Virus record (IMG/VR): IMGVR_UViG_3300024999_000205
Coordinates: 1 to 41,164 of that record
Strand: one strand, 5' to 3'
DNA from: a virus
Length of the DNA stretch: 41,164 bases
This document shows, piece by piece, positions 13,059 to 21,171 of this stretch (position 1 is the first letter of the stretch; each line of letters opens with the position of its first letter). The notes beneath the pieces are model-generated. The model saw only the letters and a program-made list of their open reading frames with translations. It had not been told where the DNA came from and made no database searches. Made by a program: the position numbers and the translations under genes.

Positions 13059-14612
13059 ATGCCATTACATAGAGAAATCATAGTTGATAATTTCGCCGGC
13101 GGCGGCGGAGCCAGTACGGGAATAACTCTGGCAATCGGAAGATCAGCGGATATAGCGATTAACCATGATCCAGCTGCAATTGCAATGTACAAGGCTAACC
13201 ACTCGGGAACAGAAATCCATTGTGAAAGCGTATGGGGTATCGATCCGGTAAAGGCATGCAAAGGCAGACCAGTAGCATTGGCGTGGTTTTCTCCAGACTG
13301 CAAGCATTTTTCTAAAGCCAAAGGCGGGGAGCCAGTTGAAAAGAAAATCAGGGGATTAGCTTGGATAGTTTTGAAGTGGGCCGGGAAAGTCCGTCCAAGG
13401 GTAATCATGCTTGAGAATGTTGAAGAATTTGTTACCTGGGGTCCTGTGAGAAAGGGCAAACCGGTTAAGAGTAAAAAAGGTCAGACGTTTGAAATGTGGA
13501 AATCCCAGCTCATATCATTGGGGTACAAGGTTGAACATCGGGAGTTAAAGGCCTGCGATTATGGAGCTCCAACAAGCCGCAAAAGATTTTTCCTTATCGC
13601 TCGATGTGATGGTAAGCCCATAGTATGGCCTAAACCCACTCATGGAGATCCCAAAAAGATAGAATCTGGCTGTGGACTAATGAAACCATGGCGCACAGCT
13701 GCGGAATGTATTGACTGGTCACTGCCCTGCCCAAGTATTTTTGACCGTAAAAAACCGCTGGCTGAGAATACCCTTTACAGAATAGCTCGGGGCATGAAGA
13801 AGTTTGTATTTGAAAACCCACAACCATTCATAGCGCAGATAGGGCAGACTGGATTTACAAAAGATAGATCACATTCCATTAATACCCCGTTATCAACAAT
13901 CGTCACAAAGCAGGAACATATGCTCATTACCCCATTTCTTTCACAATATCACGGAGAGAAATCCAGTCCAGATACTAGGGGACAGGTGTTAGATTCTCCA
14001 ATATTGACACTTGATGGTTCAAACAGGTATTCACTCGTTGCGGTATTTCTCAGCAAGTATTATGCCGGTAATTACACCGGTGATGGCGTGGATCTGAATG
14101 AGCCGACACACACGATAACCTCAAGAGATCACCACGCTTTGGTTACAAGCCATTTGTTACAAATGAATAATCATTGTGATGGCAGGTCAATGAATGAACC
14201 TATACCAACAATAGTAGCAGGGCCCGGTCACTGGGGAGAGGTCAGAACCTTTTTAATGTCTTACTATGGAAGCGAAAAGGATCTAGGCCAGACGGTAGAT
14301 GAACCATTAAGGACAATTACCGGAACAGACCGTTTTGGGATTGTGACCGTATATGGCCAAGATTACATGATTGTAGATATAGGCATGAGGATGCTGGAGC
14401 CTCGGGAGCTATATGACGCGCAAGGCTTTCCGCATGATTACATAATAAACTTCAAGAATCATCAGGGCAGGCCATACCCAAAGAAATCTCAGGTAGCCAG
14501 ATGCGGTAATTCAGTTCCGCCACCATTCTCTGAAGCACTGGTCAGATCGAATTTACCTGAACTATGCACCATTAATCTCGAAGATAAAAATCTGCAATAC
14601 TTATTAAGTTAA
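13059..14612 (+). CDS. C5-cytosine DNA methyltransferase with repeat-built target region
   Basis: Motif I is DNFAGGGGASTGI at 10-22. The catalytic cysteine is C81 in FSPDCKHFSKAKGG (a phage-type variant of PCQ). ENVEEF follows at 119-124, APTSRKRFFLIAR at 170-182, and the last motif RCGNSVPPPFSEALV at 481-495. Between 256 and 431, where target recognition lies, there are about five degenerate 33-36-residue tandem repeats of the form FLxxYYG...EPxxTI...LVT. It begins 12 bases after the polymerase stop and is followed by a helicase and a second methyltransferase. It probably protects phage DNA from host restriction; the target sequence cannot be read from here. Confidence 0.95.
   Translation: MPLHREIIVDNFAGGGGASTGITLAIGRSADIAINHDPAAIAMYKANHSGTEIHCESVWGIDPVKACKGRPVALAWFSPDCKHFSKAKGGEPVEKKIRGLAWIVLKWAGKVRPRVIMLENVEEFVTWGPVRKGKPVKSKKGQTFEMWKSQLISLGYKVEHRELKACDYGAPTSRKRFFLIARCDGKPIVWPKPTHGDPKKIESGCGLMKPWRTAAECIDWSLPCPSIFDRKKPLAENTLYRIARGMKKFVFENPQPFIAQIGQTGFTKDRSHSINTPLSTIVTKQEHMLITPFLSQYHGEKSSPDTRGQVLDSPILTLDGSNRYSLVAVFLSKYYAGNYTGDGVDLNEPTHTITSRDHHALVTSHLLQMNNHCDGRSMNEPIPTIVAGPGHWGEVRTFLMSYYGSEKDLGQTVDEPLRTITGTDRFGIVTVYGQDYMIVDIGMRMLEPRELYDAQGFPHDYIINFKNHQGRPYPKKSQVARCGNSVPPPFSEALVRSNLPELCTINLEDKNLQYLLS
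13824..14351 (+). repeat. Five degenerate tandem protein repeats in the methyltransferase target region
   Basis: Repeat starts in protein terms: PFIAQIG (256), PFLSQYHGE (292), VFLSKYYAGN (329), SHLLQMNNH (364) and TFLMSYYGSE (397). Each continues to a (D/N)EP(L/I)-x-TI-like turn and a (D/E)-x-x-x-LVT-like strand. They are visible in the translation and not as exact DNA repeats. Confidence 0.75.
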
Positions 14613-14624
14613 GGAGCAATACAG

Positions 14625-16004
14625 ATGGACTATAATACTTTTCTACTTAAAAAACGATTTATCCTGGAATCCTCCGGGTTTGATATTGACAAATACGACC
14701 TGAACCTCATTCTCTATGAATTCCAGTGTGATATGGTCCGGTGGGCATTGGCAAAGGGTAAGGCCGCTATATTCGCTGACTGCGGACTTGGAAAGACTCC
14801 TATGCAGCTTGAATGGGGACATCAGGTACACCAATATACCGGCGGCAATGTTCTGCTTCTCGCGCCTCTGGCGGTATCAGAACAGACTAAACGCGAAGGG
14901 GATAAATTCGGCATACCGGTAACAGTCTGCAGGAGTCAGGCAGATGTAAAGCCGGGTATCAACATCACCAATTATGAAATGCTTCATAACTTCGTTTCAA
15001 ATGACTTTACCGGTATCATCCTGGATGAGTCCTCAATCCTGAAAAACTACAGCTCCAAAATGCGGACGGAGATTATTGACAACTTCTCACAGACACCCTT
15101 CAGGCTGGCATGTACAGCAACACCGGCACCAAATGACTATATGGAACTGGGAAACCATTGTGAATTCCTCGGAGTAATGACCCGGTCAGAGATGCTTTCC
15201 ATGTACTTTGTACACGATGGCGGCGATACCTCAAAATGGAGACTGAAACGGCATGCGGAGGATATCTTCTGGCAGTGGATGGCAAGCTGGGCGGTATTCA
15301 TGAGTAACCCGGCGGATCTCGGATACCCGGGAGATCTCTATAACCTTCCTGAGCTCATAATTCACCAGCATATAGTTGATGGAGATGAGCCAAGCACAGA
15401 GCCTTTATCCCTAATGCAGCGCAGGCAGGCAAGGAAAGAGAGTATTGATCTCAGAGTCAAGAGAGCCGCTGAGATAGCGCAGGAGATAGATGGTCAGTGC
15501 CTTGTATGGTGTGATCTTAATGCTGAGTCTGAGATGCTATCAAAGGCTATCCCGGGAGCAGTAGAGGTCAAGGGCAGTGATTCACCAGAACACAAGAAAA
15601 AGTCAATGCTGGGATTCTCTCAGGGAGAGGTTAAAACCCTTGTAACCAAGCCCAGCATTGCAGGATTCGGGATGAACTGGCAGACATGCTCAGATATGCT
15701 ATTCGTTGGACTCTCCGACAGCTATGAACAGTATTATCAGGCAGTAAGGCGCTGTTATCGATTCGGACAAACGAAGCCTGTAAACGTTCATATTGTTATC
15801 AGTGCAAAAGAGGGCTGCGTGAAGGAGAACATTGAACGAAAAACACAGGATGCTTTGAAAATGCAGACTGCCATGATCGAATTGACGAAGGAGATCACCA
15901 AGAAGGAGCTCCAGTCTACAAAGCGGATAACTACGCCATATAATCCGGAGATGAAAATTAAATTACCAGCATGGGAGGAAATGCAGAATGCAGCAAGTTT
16001 TTAG
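14625..16004 (+). CDS. SNF2-like DEAD/DEAH helicase, methyltransferase-linked
   Basis: AAGGAGC precedes the ATG. The 459-residue protein has Walker A DCGLGKT (K57), LLLAPLAV, a DESS box (D134, E135) and the SNF2-typical CTATPAPNDYMELGNH (about 159-174). The C-terminal lobe has VWCDLNAES, a VTKPSIAGFGMNW motif and QAVRRCYRFGQTKPV as motif VI. Its 3' end overlaps the next methyltransferase by 17 bases. It lies between two methyltransferases, so it may move along DNA to help modification, or act in replication or recombination. The enzyme class is secure; the coupling is inference. Confidence 0.9.
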   Translation: MDYNTFLLKKRFILESSGFDIDKYDLNLILYEFQCDMVRWALAKGKAAIFADCGLGKTPMQLEWGHQVHQYTGGNVLLLAPLAVSEQTKREGDKFGIPVTVCRSQADVKPGINITNYEMLHNFVSNDFTGIILDESSILKNYSSKMRTEIIDNFSQTPFRLACTATPAPNDYMELGNHCEFLGVMTRSEMLSMYFVHDGGDTSKWRLKRHAEDIFWQWMASWAVFMSNPADLGYPGDLYNLPELIIHQHIVDGDEPSTEPLSLMQRRQARKESIDLRVKRAAEIAQEIDGQCLVWCDLNAESEMLSKAIPGAVEVKGSDSPEHKKKSMLGFSQGEVKTLVTKPSIAGFGMNWQTCSDMLFVGLSDSYEQYYQAVRRCYRFGQTKPVNVHIVISAKEGCVKENIERKTQDALKMQTAMIELTKEITKKELQSTKRITTPYNPEMKIKLPAWEEMQNAASF

Positions 16005-17136
16005 CCAGGTTATTACAGACAGATGGGCAATGTACCACGGGGACTGTATAGAAGTCCTGAAGGGCATCCCGGGAGATAGTATCCATTATAGTATATTTAG
16101 CCCTCCCTTTGCGAGTTTGTATACCTATTCAAACAGTGAGAGGGATATGGGCAACTGCAAGGCGGATGACTTCTTCATTAATATGAATTTCCTTGTATTG
16201 GAGCTTTATAGGGTATTAATGCCAGGGAGGTTGTTATCCTTCCATTGCATGGATATTCCGGCCATGAAGGAAAGGGATGGGTTTATCGGTGTCAAGGATT
16301 TCCCCGGGGATCTGATAAGAGCGTTTATCGATGACGAGGCTGCTGACTTTTATAAGGCTATTACAAGATTAGAAGACAGAAGAAATAAGGCATGGCTAAA
16401 TGCTGATCTTGATAGGGCAGTGAGACTCGATAGTATCATCGAGGGTATGCATAAAGAATTAAGCAAATATCAGCCATCGGGATCAAAATTTATCTATCAC
16501 TCCAGAGTAGCGATATGGAAAGATCCGCTGGTTGAAGCTACAAGGACAAAGGCACTGGGGCTGCTTCATAAACAGATCCAAAAAGATTCTTCTCTGTGCA
16601 GGCAAGGACTACCCGACTACCTCATAACATTAAGGAAGCCCGGAGTTAATCCGGAACCTGTAGCACATCCGGAGGGCTTCACTTATTTTGTAGGCGAGGA
16701 TGAACCGGTAGCTCCGAAGGTTGAGCCAACACTTAAGGACAGCCGCATACACAAGGACCTATCCATGGCAAAAGCTGATCCGGTATATTCTCATCAGGTA
16801 TGGCGCCGGTATGCCTCTCCTGTATGGATGGACATTAAACAGAGTAGGACACTGAACAGAAAACCTGGGAGAGATGAGAAAGACGAGCGCCACATATGCC
16901 CGTTACAGCTGGATGTAATAGAAAGAGCGCTGCATCTTTGGACAAATCCGAATGATATCGTTTTAAGTCCCTTCGCCGGAATCGGCAGTGAGATTTATAC
17001 AGCTATACGAATGGGGCGCAGGGGGCTTGGTATAGAGCTAAAGGACAGCTACTATCAGCAGGCAATACTTAACTGCCAGACTGCAGAGAGCGAGCCGAGA
17101 ATAGTTGATACTGAAGAACTTGATTTTTTAGATTAA
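15988..17136 (+). CDS. Beta-class DNA methyltransferase, probably N4-cytosine
   Basis: The start overlaps the helicase 3' end, and GGGAGGAAATG lies upstream. The catalytic motif IV is SPPF at 38-41, the form usual for N4-cytosine enzymes. The AdoMet-binding motif comes late as LSPFAGIGSEIYTAIRMG (about 325-342), then RRGLGIELKDSYY. This order (IV before I) defines the beta class. Residues ~110-155 form a charged helical insertion (ITRLEDRRNKAWLNADL) and ~190-270 probably hold target recognition. It is the third gene of the C5 methyltransferase, helicase, methyltransferase row. Confidence 0.9.
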   Translation: MQQVFSQVITDRWAMYHGDCIEVLKGIPGDSIHYSIFSPPFASLYTYSNSERDMGNCKADDFFINMNFLVLELYRVLMPGRLLSFHCMDIPAMKERDGFIGVKDFPGDLIRAFIDDEAADFYKAITRLEDRRNKAWLNADLDRAVRLDSIIEGMHKELSKYQPSGSKFIYHSRVAIWKDPLVEATRTKALGLLHKQIQKDSSLCRQGLPDYLITLRKPGVNPEPVAHPEGFTYFVGEDEPVAPKVEPTLKDSRIHKDLSMAKADPVYSHQVWRRYASPVWMDIKQSRTLNRKPGRDEKDERHICPLQLDVIERALHLWTNPNDIVLSPFAGIGSEIYTAIRMGRRGLGIELKDSYYQQAILNCQTAESEPRIVDTEELDFLD

Positions 17137-17150
17137 GGAGGGAAAGCAAA

Positions 17151-17519
17151 ATGAGGAAAGACATACTTTACTACCTATCACACCCATATACGACTTGCGG
17201 CGATCCCGCCACAAACCAGCATGCCGCGCAGTTGATTGAGTCTGAACTAAAGCTGAAATACGGAATGAGCGTAATAAACCCTATCATCCTGCCCTTAGGC
17301 GGGGACAACGAAACGGCTATGGGTAAATGCCGAATCCTGTATGAGGCCTGTGACGCGGTCATATTTTGCGATAACTGGAACAAGTCCAGCGGATGCAGGG
17401 CAGAGCATAAATGGACAGTTGAAGATCAAAAACCAAAGTACCGGTACAGAAATGGGGAACTGCTTGAGATGAATGACTACCAGGAGTATCTGGATAGTGT
17501 TTTAGATCCAAGAGATTAA
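17151..17519 (+). CDS. DUF4406 protein, nucleoside deoxyribosyltransferase-like (122 aa)
   Basis: AAGGAGGG precedes the ATG. The fold reads as a small Rossmann-like domain: ILYYLSHPYTT at the start, MSVINPIILP, CDAVIFCDNWNKSSGCRAEH near 83-102. DxWxxSxGxxxE is the hallmark of DUF4406 and nucleoside 2-deoxyribosyltransferase relatives. It could modify nucleotides or DNA precursors during infection; activity is unproven for most phage members. Its TAA is followed by a short copy of a linker repeat. Confidence 0.8.
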   Translation: MRKDILYYLSHPYTTCGDPATNQHAAQLIESELKLKYGMSVINPIILPLGGDNETAMGKCRILYEACDAVIFCDNWNKSSGCRAEHKWTVEDQKPKYRYRNGELLEMNDYQEYLDSVLDPRD

Positions 17520-17530
17520 CCACACAAAAT
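17520..17530 (+). repeat. Post-gene linker repeat, short copy
   Basis: CCACACAAAAT after TAA matches the first 11 bases of the linkers at 11029 and 17977 with two or three changes. The following AATAAAAATAATGCG recurs with one change near 17783, before the ClpX-type zinc-finger gene. Confidence 0.5.
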
Positions 17531-17561
17531 AAAAATAATGCGCGGTAGTGAGGTGGTCAGA

Positions 17562-17750
17562 ATGCGAGGGTTTTTAATAGATGCATTAACATTTTTAGGG
17601 ATATTACTGTTGGTTACTGTTGTGTGGCAAGTGATTGAAATAATAGCGTTTGGAGCGATAAAACCGAATGGGATAGATACAATCATCGGCATAATCTTAT
17701 CCCTTTCACTATATGGAAACTTGCGGCACTGGTTCAATTCTAAAGCGTAA
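17562..17750 (+). CDS. Small two-span membrane protein (62 aa)
   Basis: Start chosen at the ATG following GTGAGGTGG; the upstream in-frame ATG at 17538 has no site. Two membrane spans are likely (about 5-27, ALTFLGILLLVTVVWQVIEI, and 35-52, IDTIIGIILSLSLYG), with basic ends. It sits among small early genes. Function unknown. Confidence 0.65.
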   Translation: MRGFLIDALTFLGILLLVTVVWQVIEIIAFGAIKPNGIDTIIGIILSLSLYGNLRHWFNSKA

Positions 17751-17811
17751 TATGGACAGTGCCAGGGTTCAGCGCCTGAAAGAATAAAAATTAATGCGAA
17801 GGAGTGTGTAT

Positions 17812-17976
17812 ATGAAAGTTTGTAGTTTTTGTGGGAAAACAGAAGGTAATTCAAAAGTTATAATAACAAACCCAAAGGCTGATATCTGTGGAGAGTGTGT
17901 TGTTTTATGTATGGAAATTCTACTCTCCAAAATTAAAGAAGATGCTGAAATTAAGTTTGAAGAAATAAAAAAGTAA
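17812..17976 (+). CDS. Lone ClpX-type zinc-binding domain (54 aa)
   Basis: Start chosen at the ATG after GAAGGAG; an upstream in-frame ATG lacks spacing. The sequence MKVCSFCGKTEGNSKVIITN then DICGECVVLCMEIL has C4, C7, C26 and C29 arranged as in the N-terminal zinc domain of ClpX (CSFCGK...I.GP...ICDECV.LC). A lysine/glutamate helix follows, with no ATPase domain. In ClpX this domain dimerises and binds adaptors and some substrates. A free copy could compete for these or bind ClpX itself. The domain match is strong; the decoy idea is inference. Confidence 0.85.
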   Translation: MKVCSFCGKTEGNSKVIITNPKADICGECVVLCMEILLSKIKEDAEIKFEEIKK

Positions 17977-17998
17977 CCGCGCAATATCAGGAAAAGCC
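17977..17998 (+). repeat. Post-gene linker repeat, copy 2
   Basis: CCGCGCAATATCAGGAAAAGCC directly follows TAA and is 20 of 22 identical to the linker after the zinc-ribbon gene at 11029. Confidence 0.85.
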
Positions 17999-18015
17999 GC
18001 AGGAGGTGAACGGGC

Positions 18016-18138
18016 ATGAGCAACAGCGAATACAGAATTAAAGTAAAATCCCTAGAAGAGCAAGTCACAGAACTGCAAGGACTAGTCAAGCAGTATATGA
18101 TGACGGTGGATAAACTGAAAGTGAGTAAAGGGGGATGA
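18016..18138 (+). CDS. Tiny coiled-coil protein (40 aa)
   Basis: AGGAGGTG sits at ideal distance from the ATG. The product (MSNSEYRIKVKSLEEQVTEL and on) has leucine/valine heptads over its whole length, so it probably forms a short coiled coil. Function unknown. Confidence 0.65.
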   Translation: MSNSEYRIKVKSLEEQVTELQGLVKQYMMTVDKLKVSKGG

Positions 18139-18143
18139 TAAAT

Positions 18144-18242
18144 ATGGATCCAAGGCTTGATGATGATCTATTTACAGCTGGTGTCCTGTTCTTGTGCTTC
18201 GCAATTGCAGGAATACTTATAATCATTCCTATACTGAAATAA
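18144..18242 (+). CDS. Tiny membrane peptide (32 aa)
   Basis: AAAGGGGG overlaps the preceding stop and precedes the ATG. After an acidic start (MDPRLDDDLF) a single hydrophobic span follows (AGVLFLCFAIAGILIIIPIL) to the end. It is 23 bases before the primase-helicase. Function unknown. Confidence 0.55.
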   Translation: MDPRLDDDLFTAGVLFLCFAIAGILIIIPILK

Positions 18243-18265
18243 AAGACTCCTGGGGGTTAAAACAT

Positions 18266-20596
18266 ATGCTTGAAATATCGTTTGGAAAGAATCGGTCAGA
18301 CATCAACTGGAAACCGGAATACATGGAATGGGATGAGTTCCTGGAAAAGTACCTCAAAAAGGTACGCAGGACTAATGAATCCATGGCTGAATATGATGTC
18401 ATGGCCAAGGATAGCAAGGATGCTATAAAAAATGGCAGAGCTTTTGTCGGTGGCTTCGTTAAGAGTGGACGCAGGAAGAAGGAGAATGTTGAGAATCGGT
18501 ATTTGATTACTCTGGATGCCGATAACGCAGACGAGAATTTCATCTTCTCTGCGGATCTTATCCTTGGTGGCTGTTCTTATGCTATCTACTCTACCCACAG
18601 CTGCAGGCCGACAAAATTGAAATACCGCCTGGTCCTTCCCGCCAATCGTGTTATGCTGCCAGACGAGCATGCAGCCGTAGCCCGTAAACTGGCTGGTAAA
18701 ATAGGGCTATCCTATTTCGACAAAACTACCTTCGATGTACATCGGCTGATGTATCTGCCCAGCTGCTCCCGGGATGCAACACCGGAGTTAATTATCGGTG
18801 AAGGTGAGCCTTTAGATGTTGATGCTGTACTGTCTGAGTATGCCGATTGGAAGGACTCCTCTGAATGGCCACGGCATCCGGACACTGAGAAGCACATAAC
18901 AGCTGAGATTAAGAAGCTGGGTGATCCGGTGGATAAGCCCGGAGCCATCGGGGTATTCTGCAAAATTTACAACATCCAGGAGGGCATTGAGACCTTCATA
19001 CCCAATGTGTATATCCCTACGTCCAGTGATGATCGATGGACCTTCGCCGGCGGCAGCTCCTTCGGAGGCCTCAGGGTTTACGATGATACATGGGCATATA
19101 GCGAGCATCAGAGCGACCCTGCCAATGACGGGCACTGTAAAAACATATTTGATCTCATCCGTATCCATAAGTTCGGAGAACTGGACAAAGACGTCAAGGA
19201 TCACACACCAACAAATAAATACCCAAGCTATGCAGCTATGCTGAACTTCGCTGCTAACGATCCGCCCGTTAAAAAGATAAGGCTGGCAGACGCTCAGGAT
19301 GACTTTGAGCCAGTAGAAGATCCGGAAGATCCTGACGCATGGAGGACACTTCTCGATGTAGATTATAAGTCCGGACTGCCAAATCCTACAGCCAAAAATG
19401 CAGAGCTTATCCTCAGGAATGGGGCTTTCAAAGGTGCCTTGGCTTATGATGCTTTTGGTAATACGGAAGTAATCCGGAAGCCGCTGCCGTGGAGAGACAG
19501 AGAAAGACCGCAGCAGGAATATGAGCCCTGGCTGGGCGCTGATGATAAGCGCCTGCAGCATTACTTCGGTAAACAGTATGAATTCAAATCAGGAATAACC
19601 ATCCAGAATGCTTTTGCCGAGGTTGTGCACTCCAACACCTTCCATCCTATTAAAGAGTATCTGGAATCATATATCTGGGATGGCATAGACCGGGTGGATG
19701 ATCTCTTCATCACGTATCTGGGGGCAGAGGACTGTAGCTATGTACGCACAGTGACACGCAAGATGCTTGTAGCTGCTGTAAAGAGGCTATATGAGCCAGG
19801 ATGTAAGTTTGACGAGATGCTGGTGCTTATAGGCCCTCAGGGCTCCCACAAGACCAGCTTACTCACCCGGCTGGGGGTTAATTGGTTCAGCAACAGCCTC
19901 AAGAATCTGGACAACAAAGAGGCTGGGGAGCATCTACAAAGCGCCTGGATATTTGAGCTTGGAGAACTCTCGGCGCTGAAGAAATCAGAGATGGAGGAGG
20001 TCAAGGCCTTTCTGTCAAAGACTGAGGATCGGTACCGGGTAGCATACGATAGAACCGTGACCGATTTCCCCCGTAAATGCGTATTTTTCGGGACTACAAA
20101 TAATCATAATTTCCTTCAAGATCCCACGGGTAACCGGCGCTTTTGGCCTGTGGACATCTACCCTGAAAAACGCAAATTAAGCCACTGGGACAGCTTAAGT
20201 AATGCGGATATAGGACAGGTATGGGCGGAGGCTTTATGTCTTTATAATGCGGGGGAAAGCTTGCAGCTTGACAAGGAAGCATCAGCAGAGGCGGAGCGCA
20301 TGCAGGGATTGCATATGGAAGAAGATCCACGGGAGGGGCTGATTCAAGAATGGCTTGAAGCGCCTATTGATGACCTTGTTGATGAGAGTAAAAAGGACGT
20401 ATACCGTAACCGCGTATGTGCAGCACAGACATGGGCAGAGTGCCTTAATAACAAAAAAGGATCTATGCGGCCATGGGAAGCGAAAGAAATCTGTGACATC
20501 ATGCGGAAAATACCAGGCTGGGTTGAGTTAAAAGGTAAAGCAAGGGTTAAGGGCTACGGGGTACAAATTGCATTCGACAGGGACAAAAAGAAATAA
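18266..20596 (+). CDS. VapE-like primase-helicase (776 aa)
   Basis: Start chosen at the ATG (MLEISFGKNRS) after TGGGGG; a longer frame begins inside the preceding peptide gene. Residues ~1-200 look like a primase-type domain with YLITLDADN (acidic D-x-D) and STHSCRPTKLKYRLVLPANR. A middle region with zinc-less beta segments follows. The C-terminal VapE/D5-like helicase has Walker A GPQGSHKTSLL near residue 525, an IFELGEL strand, and FFGTTNNHNFLQDPTGNRRFWPV, a family signature. It should open and prime the phage origin, which probably lies directly downstream. Confidence 0.9.
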   Translation: MLEISFGKNRSDINWKPEYMEWDEFLEKYLKKVRRTNESMAEYDVMAKDSKDAIKNGRAFVGGFVKSGRRKKENVENRYLITLDADNADENFIFSADLILGGCSYAIYSTHSCRPTKLKYRLVLPANRVMLPDEHAAVARKLAGKIGLSYFDKTTFDVHRLMYLPSCSRDATPELIIGEGEPLDVDAVLSEYADWKDSSEWPRHPDTEKHITAEIKKLGDPVDKPGAIGVFCKIYNIQEGIETFIPNVYIPTSSDDRWTFAGGSSFGGLRVYDDTWAYSEHQSDPANDGHCKNIFDLIRIHKFGELDKDVKDHTPTNKYPSYAAMLNFAANDPPVKKIRLADAQDDFEPVEDPEDPDAWRTLLDVDYKSGLPNPTAKNAELILRNGAFKGALAYDAFGNTEVIRKPLPWRDRERPQQEYEPWLGADDKRLQHYFGKQYEFKSGITIQNAFAEVVHSNTFHPIKEYLESYIWDGIDRVDDLFITYLGAEDCSYVRTVTRKMLVAAVKRLYEPGCKFDEMLVLIGPQGSHKTSLLTRLGVNWFSNSLKNLDNKEAGEHLQSAWIFELGELSALKKSEMEEVKAFLSKTEDRYRVAYDRTVTDFPRKCVFFGTTNNHNFLQDPTGNRRFWPVDIYPEKRKLSHWDSLSNADIGQVWAEALCLYNAGESLQLDKEASAEAERMQGLHMEEDPREGLIQEWLEAPIDDLVDESKKDVYRNRVCAAQTWAECLNNKKGSMRPWEAKEICDIMRKIPGWVELKGKARVKGYGVQIAFDRDKKK

Positions 20597-20599
20597 AAA

Positions 20600-20881
20600 G
20601 GTGTTGCCGTGACTGGTTTTCTTACGGCAACGCGCGGCAACACCTTTAAAGGTTAATTGTATCTAATGTTGCAGTAGCGTTGCCGTAAAAAGTCAGTTAC
20701 GGCAACACCTTATACGGCTGATATTACTAGATTACAGAGGCGGTGTTGCCGTTGTTGCCGTAAAAATACTATTAAAGATAAAAAGTAAGTAAGTGATAAT
20801 ATATGGTAGATATAGGTAGAAATATATAACTTAAACGCATATTTCATGAGTACGTGCGTATGAGGGCAACAACGGCAACAC
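20600..20881. other. Candidate phage replication origin (GTTGCCGT iterons around an AT-rich core)
   Basis: This otherwise gene-free stretch has about nine copies of a GTTGCCGT core in both orientations, many extended to GGTGTTGCCGT or GTTGCCGTAAAAA: near 20600, 20622, 20634, 20679, 20696, 20742, 20751, 20863 and 20871. A 17-base exact inverted pair (20743-20759 with 20865-20881) flanks about 105 bases that are mostly A and T. Iterons next to an AT-rich region, right after a primase-helicase gene, are typical of initiator-dependent origins. Confidence 0.7.
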
Positions 20882-20901
20882 TGAAAAATGGAGGTCAAAG
20901 C

Positions 20902-21171
20902 ATGAGGGAGATGCTGATAGAAACTAATCTGATAAAAGTGACCAAAGCGCAAGGGGGAAAATGTTGGAAATTTGTTTCCCCTGGTACGGCGGGGGTACCA
21001 GACCGTATCTGCTTATTCCCGGGAGGCCGAGTTGTATTTGTCGAGACGAAGGCAACAGGGAAGAAAGCAAGGCCCCTTCAGGAAAAGCGCCATAACGAAT
21101 TACGGGCACTCGGCTTTACGGTATTAGTAATAGACTCAAAGGAGCAAATACATGAAATTTCAGCCACATAA
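20902..21171 (+). CDS. VRR-NUC domain nuclease (89 aa)
   Basis: Start chosen at the ATG after TGGAGGTC; the longer frame from 20854 runs into the iterons. The whole protein is one VRR-NUC (PD-(D/E)XK) domain: GVPDRICLFP with D34, VVFVETKA with E48 and K50, ARPLQEKRHNELRALGF and a VLVIDS strand. Standalone phage VRR-NUC proteins of this size can form dimers and cut branched DNA. It overlaps the next helicase by 20 bases, a pairing common in Firmicute phages, and suggests joint action on replication or recombination intermediates. Confidence 0.9.
   Translation: MREMLIETNLIKVTKAQGGKCWKFVSPGTAGVPDRICLFPGGRVVFVETKATGKKARPLQEKRHNELRALGFTVLVIDSKEQIHEISAT

Noticed and set aside
18812-19561. 249-codon minus-strand ORF opposite the primase-helicase
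   Set aside because: Shadow frame with no ribosome site and no domain pattern; the opposite strand carries clear VapE motifs.
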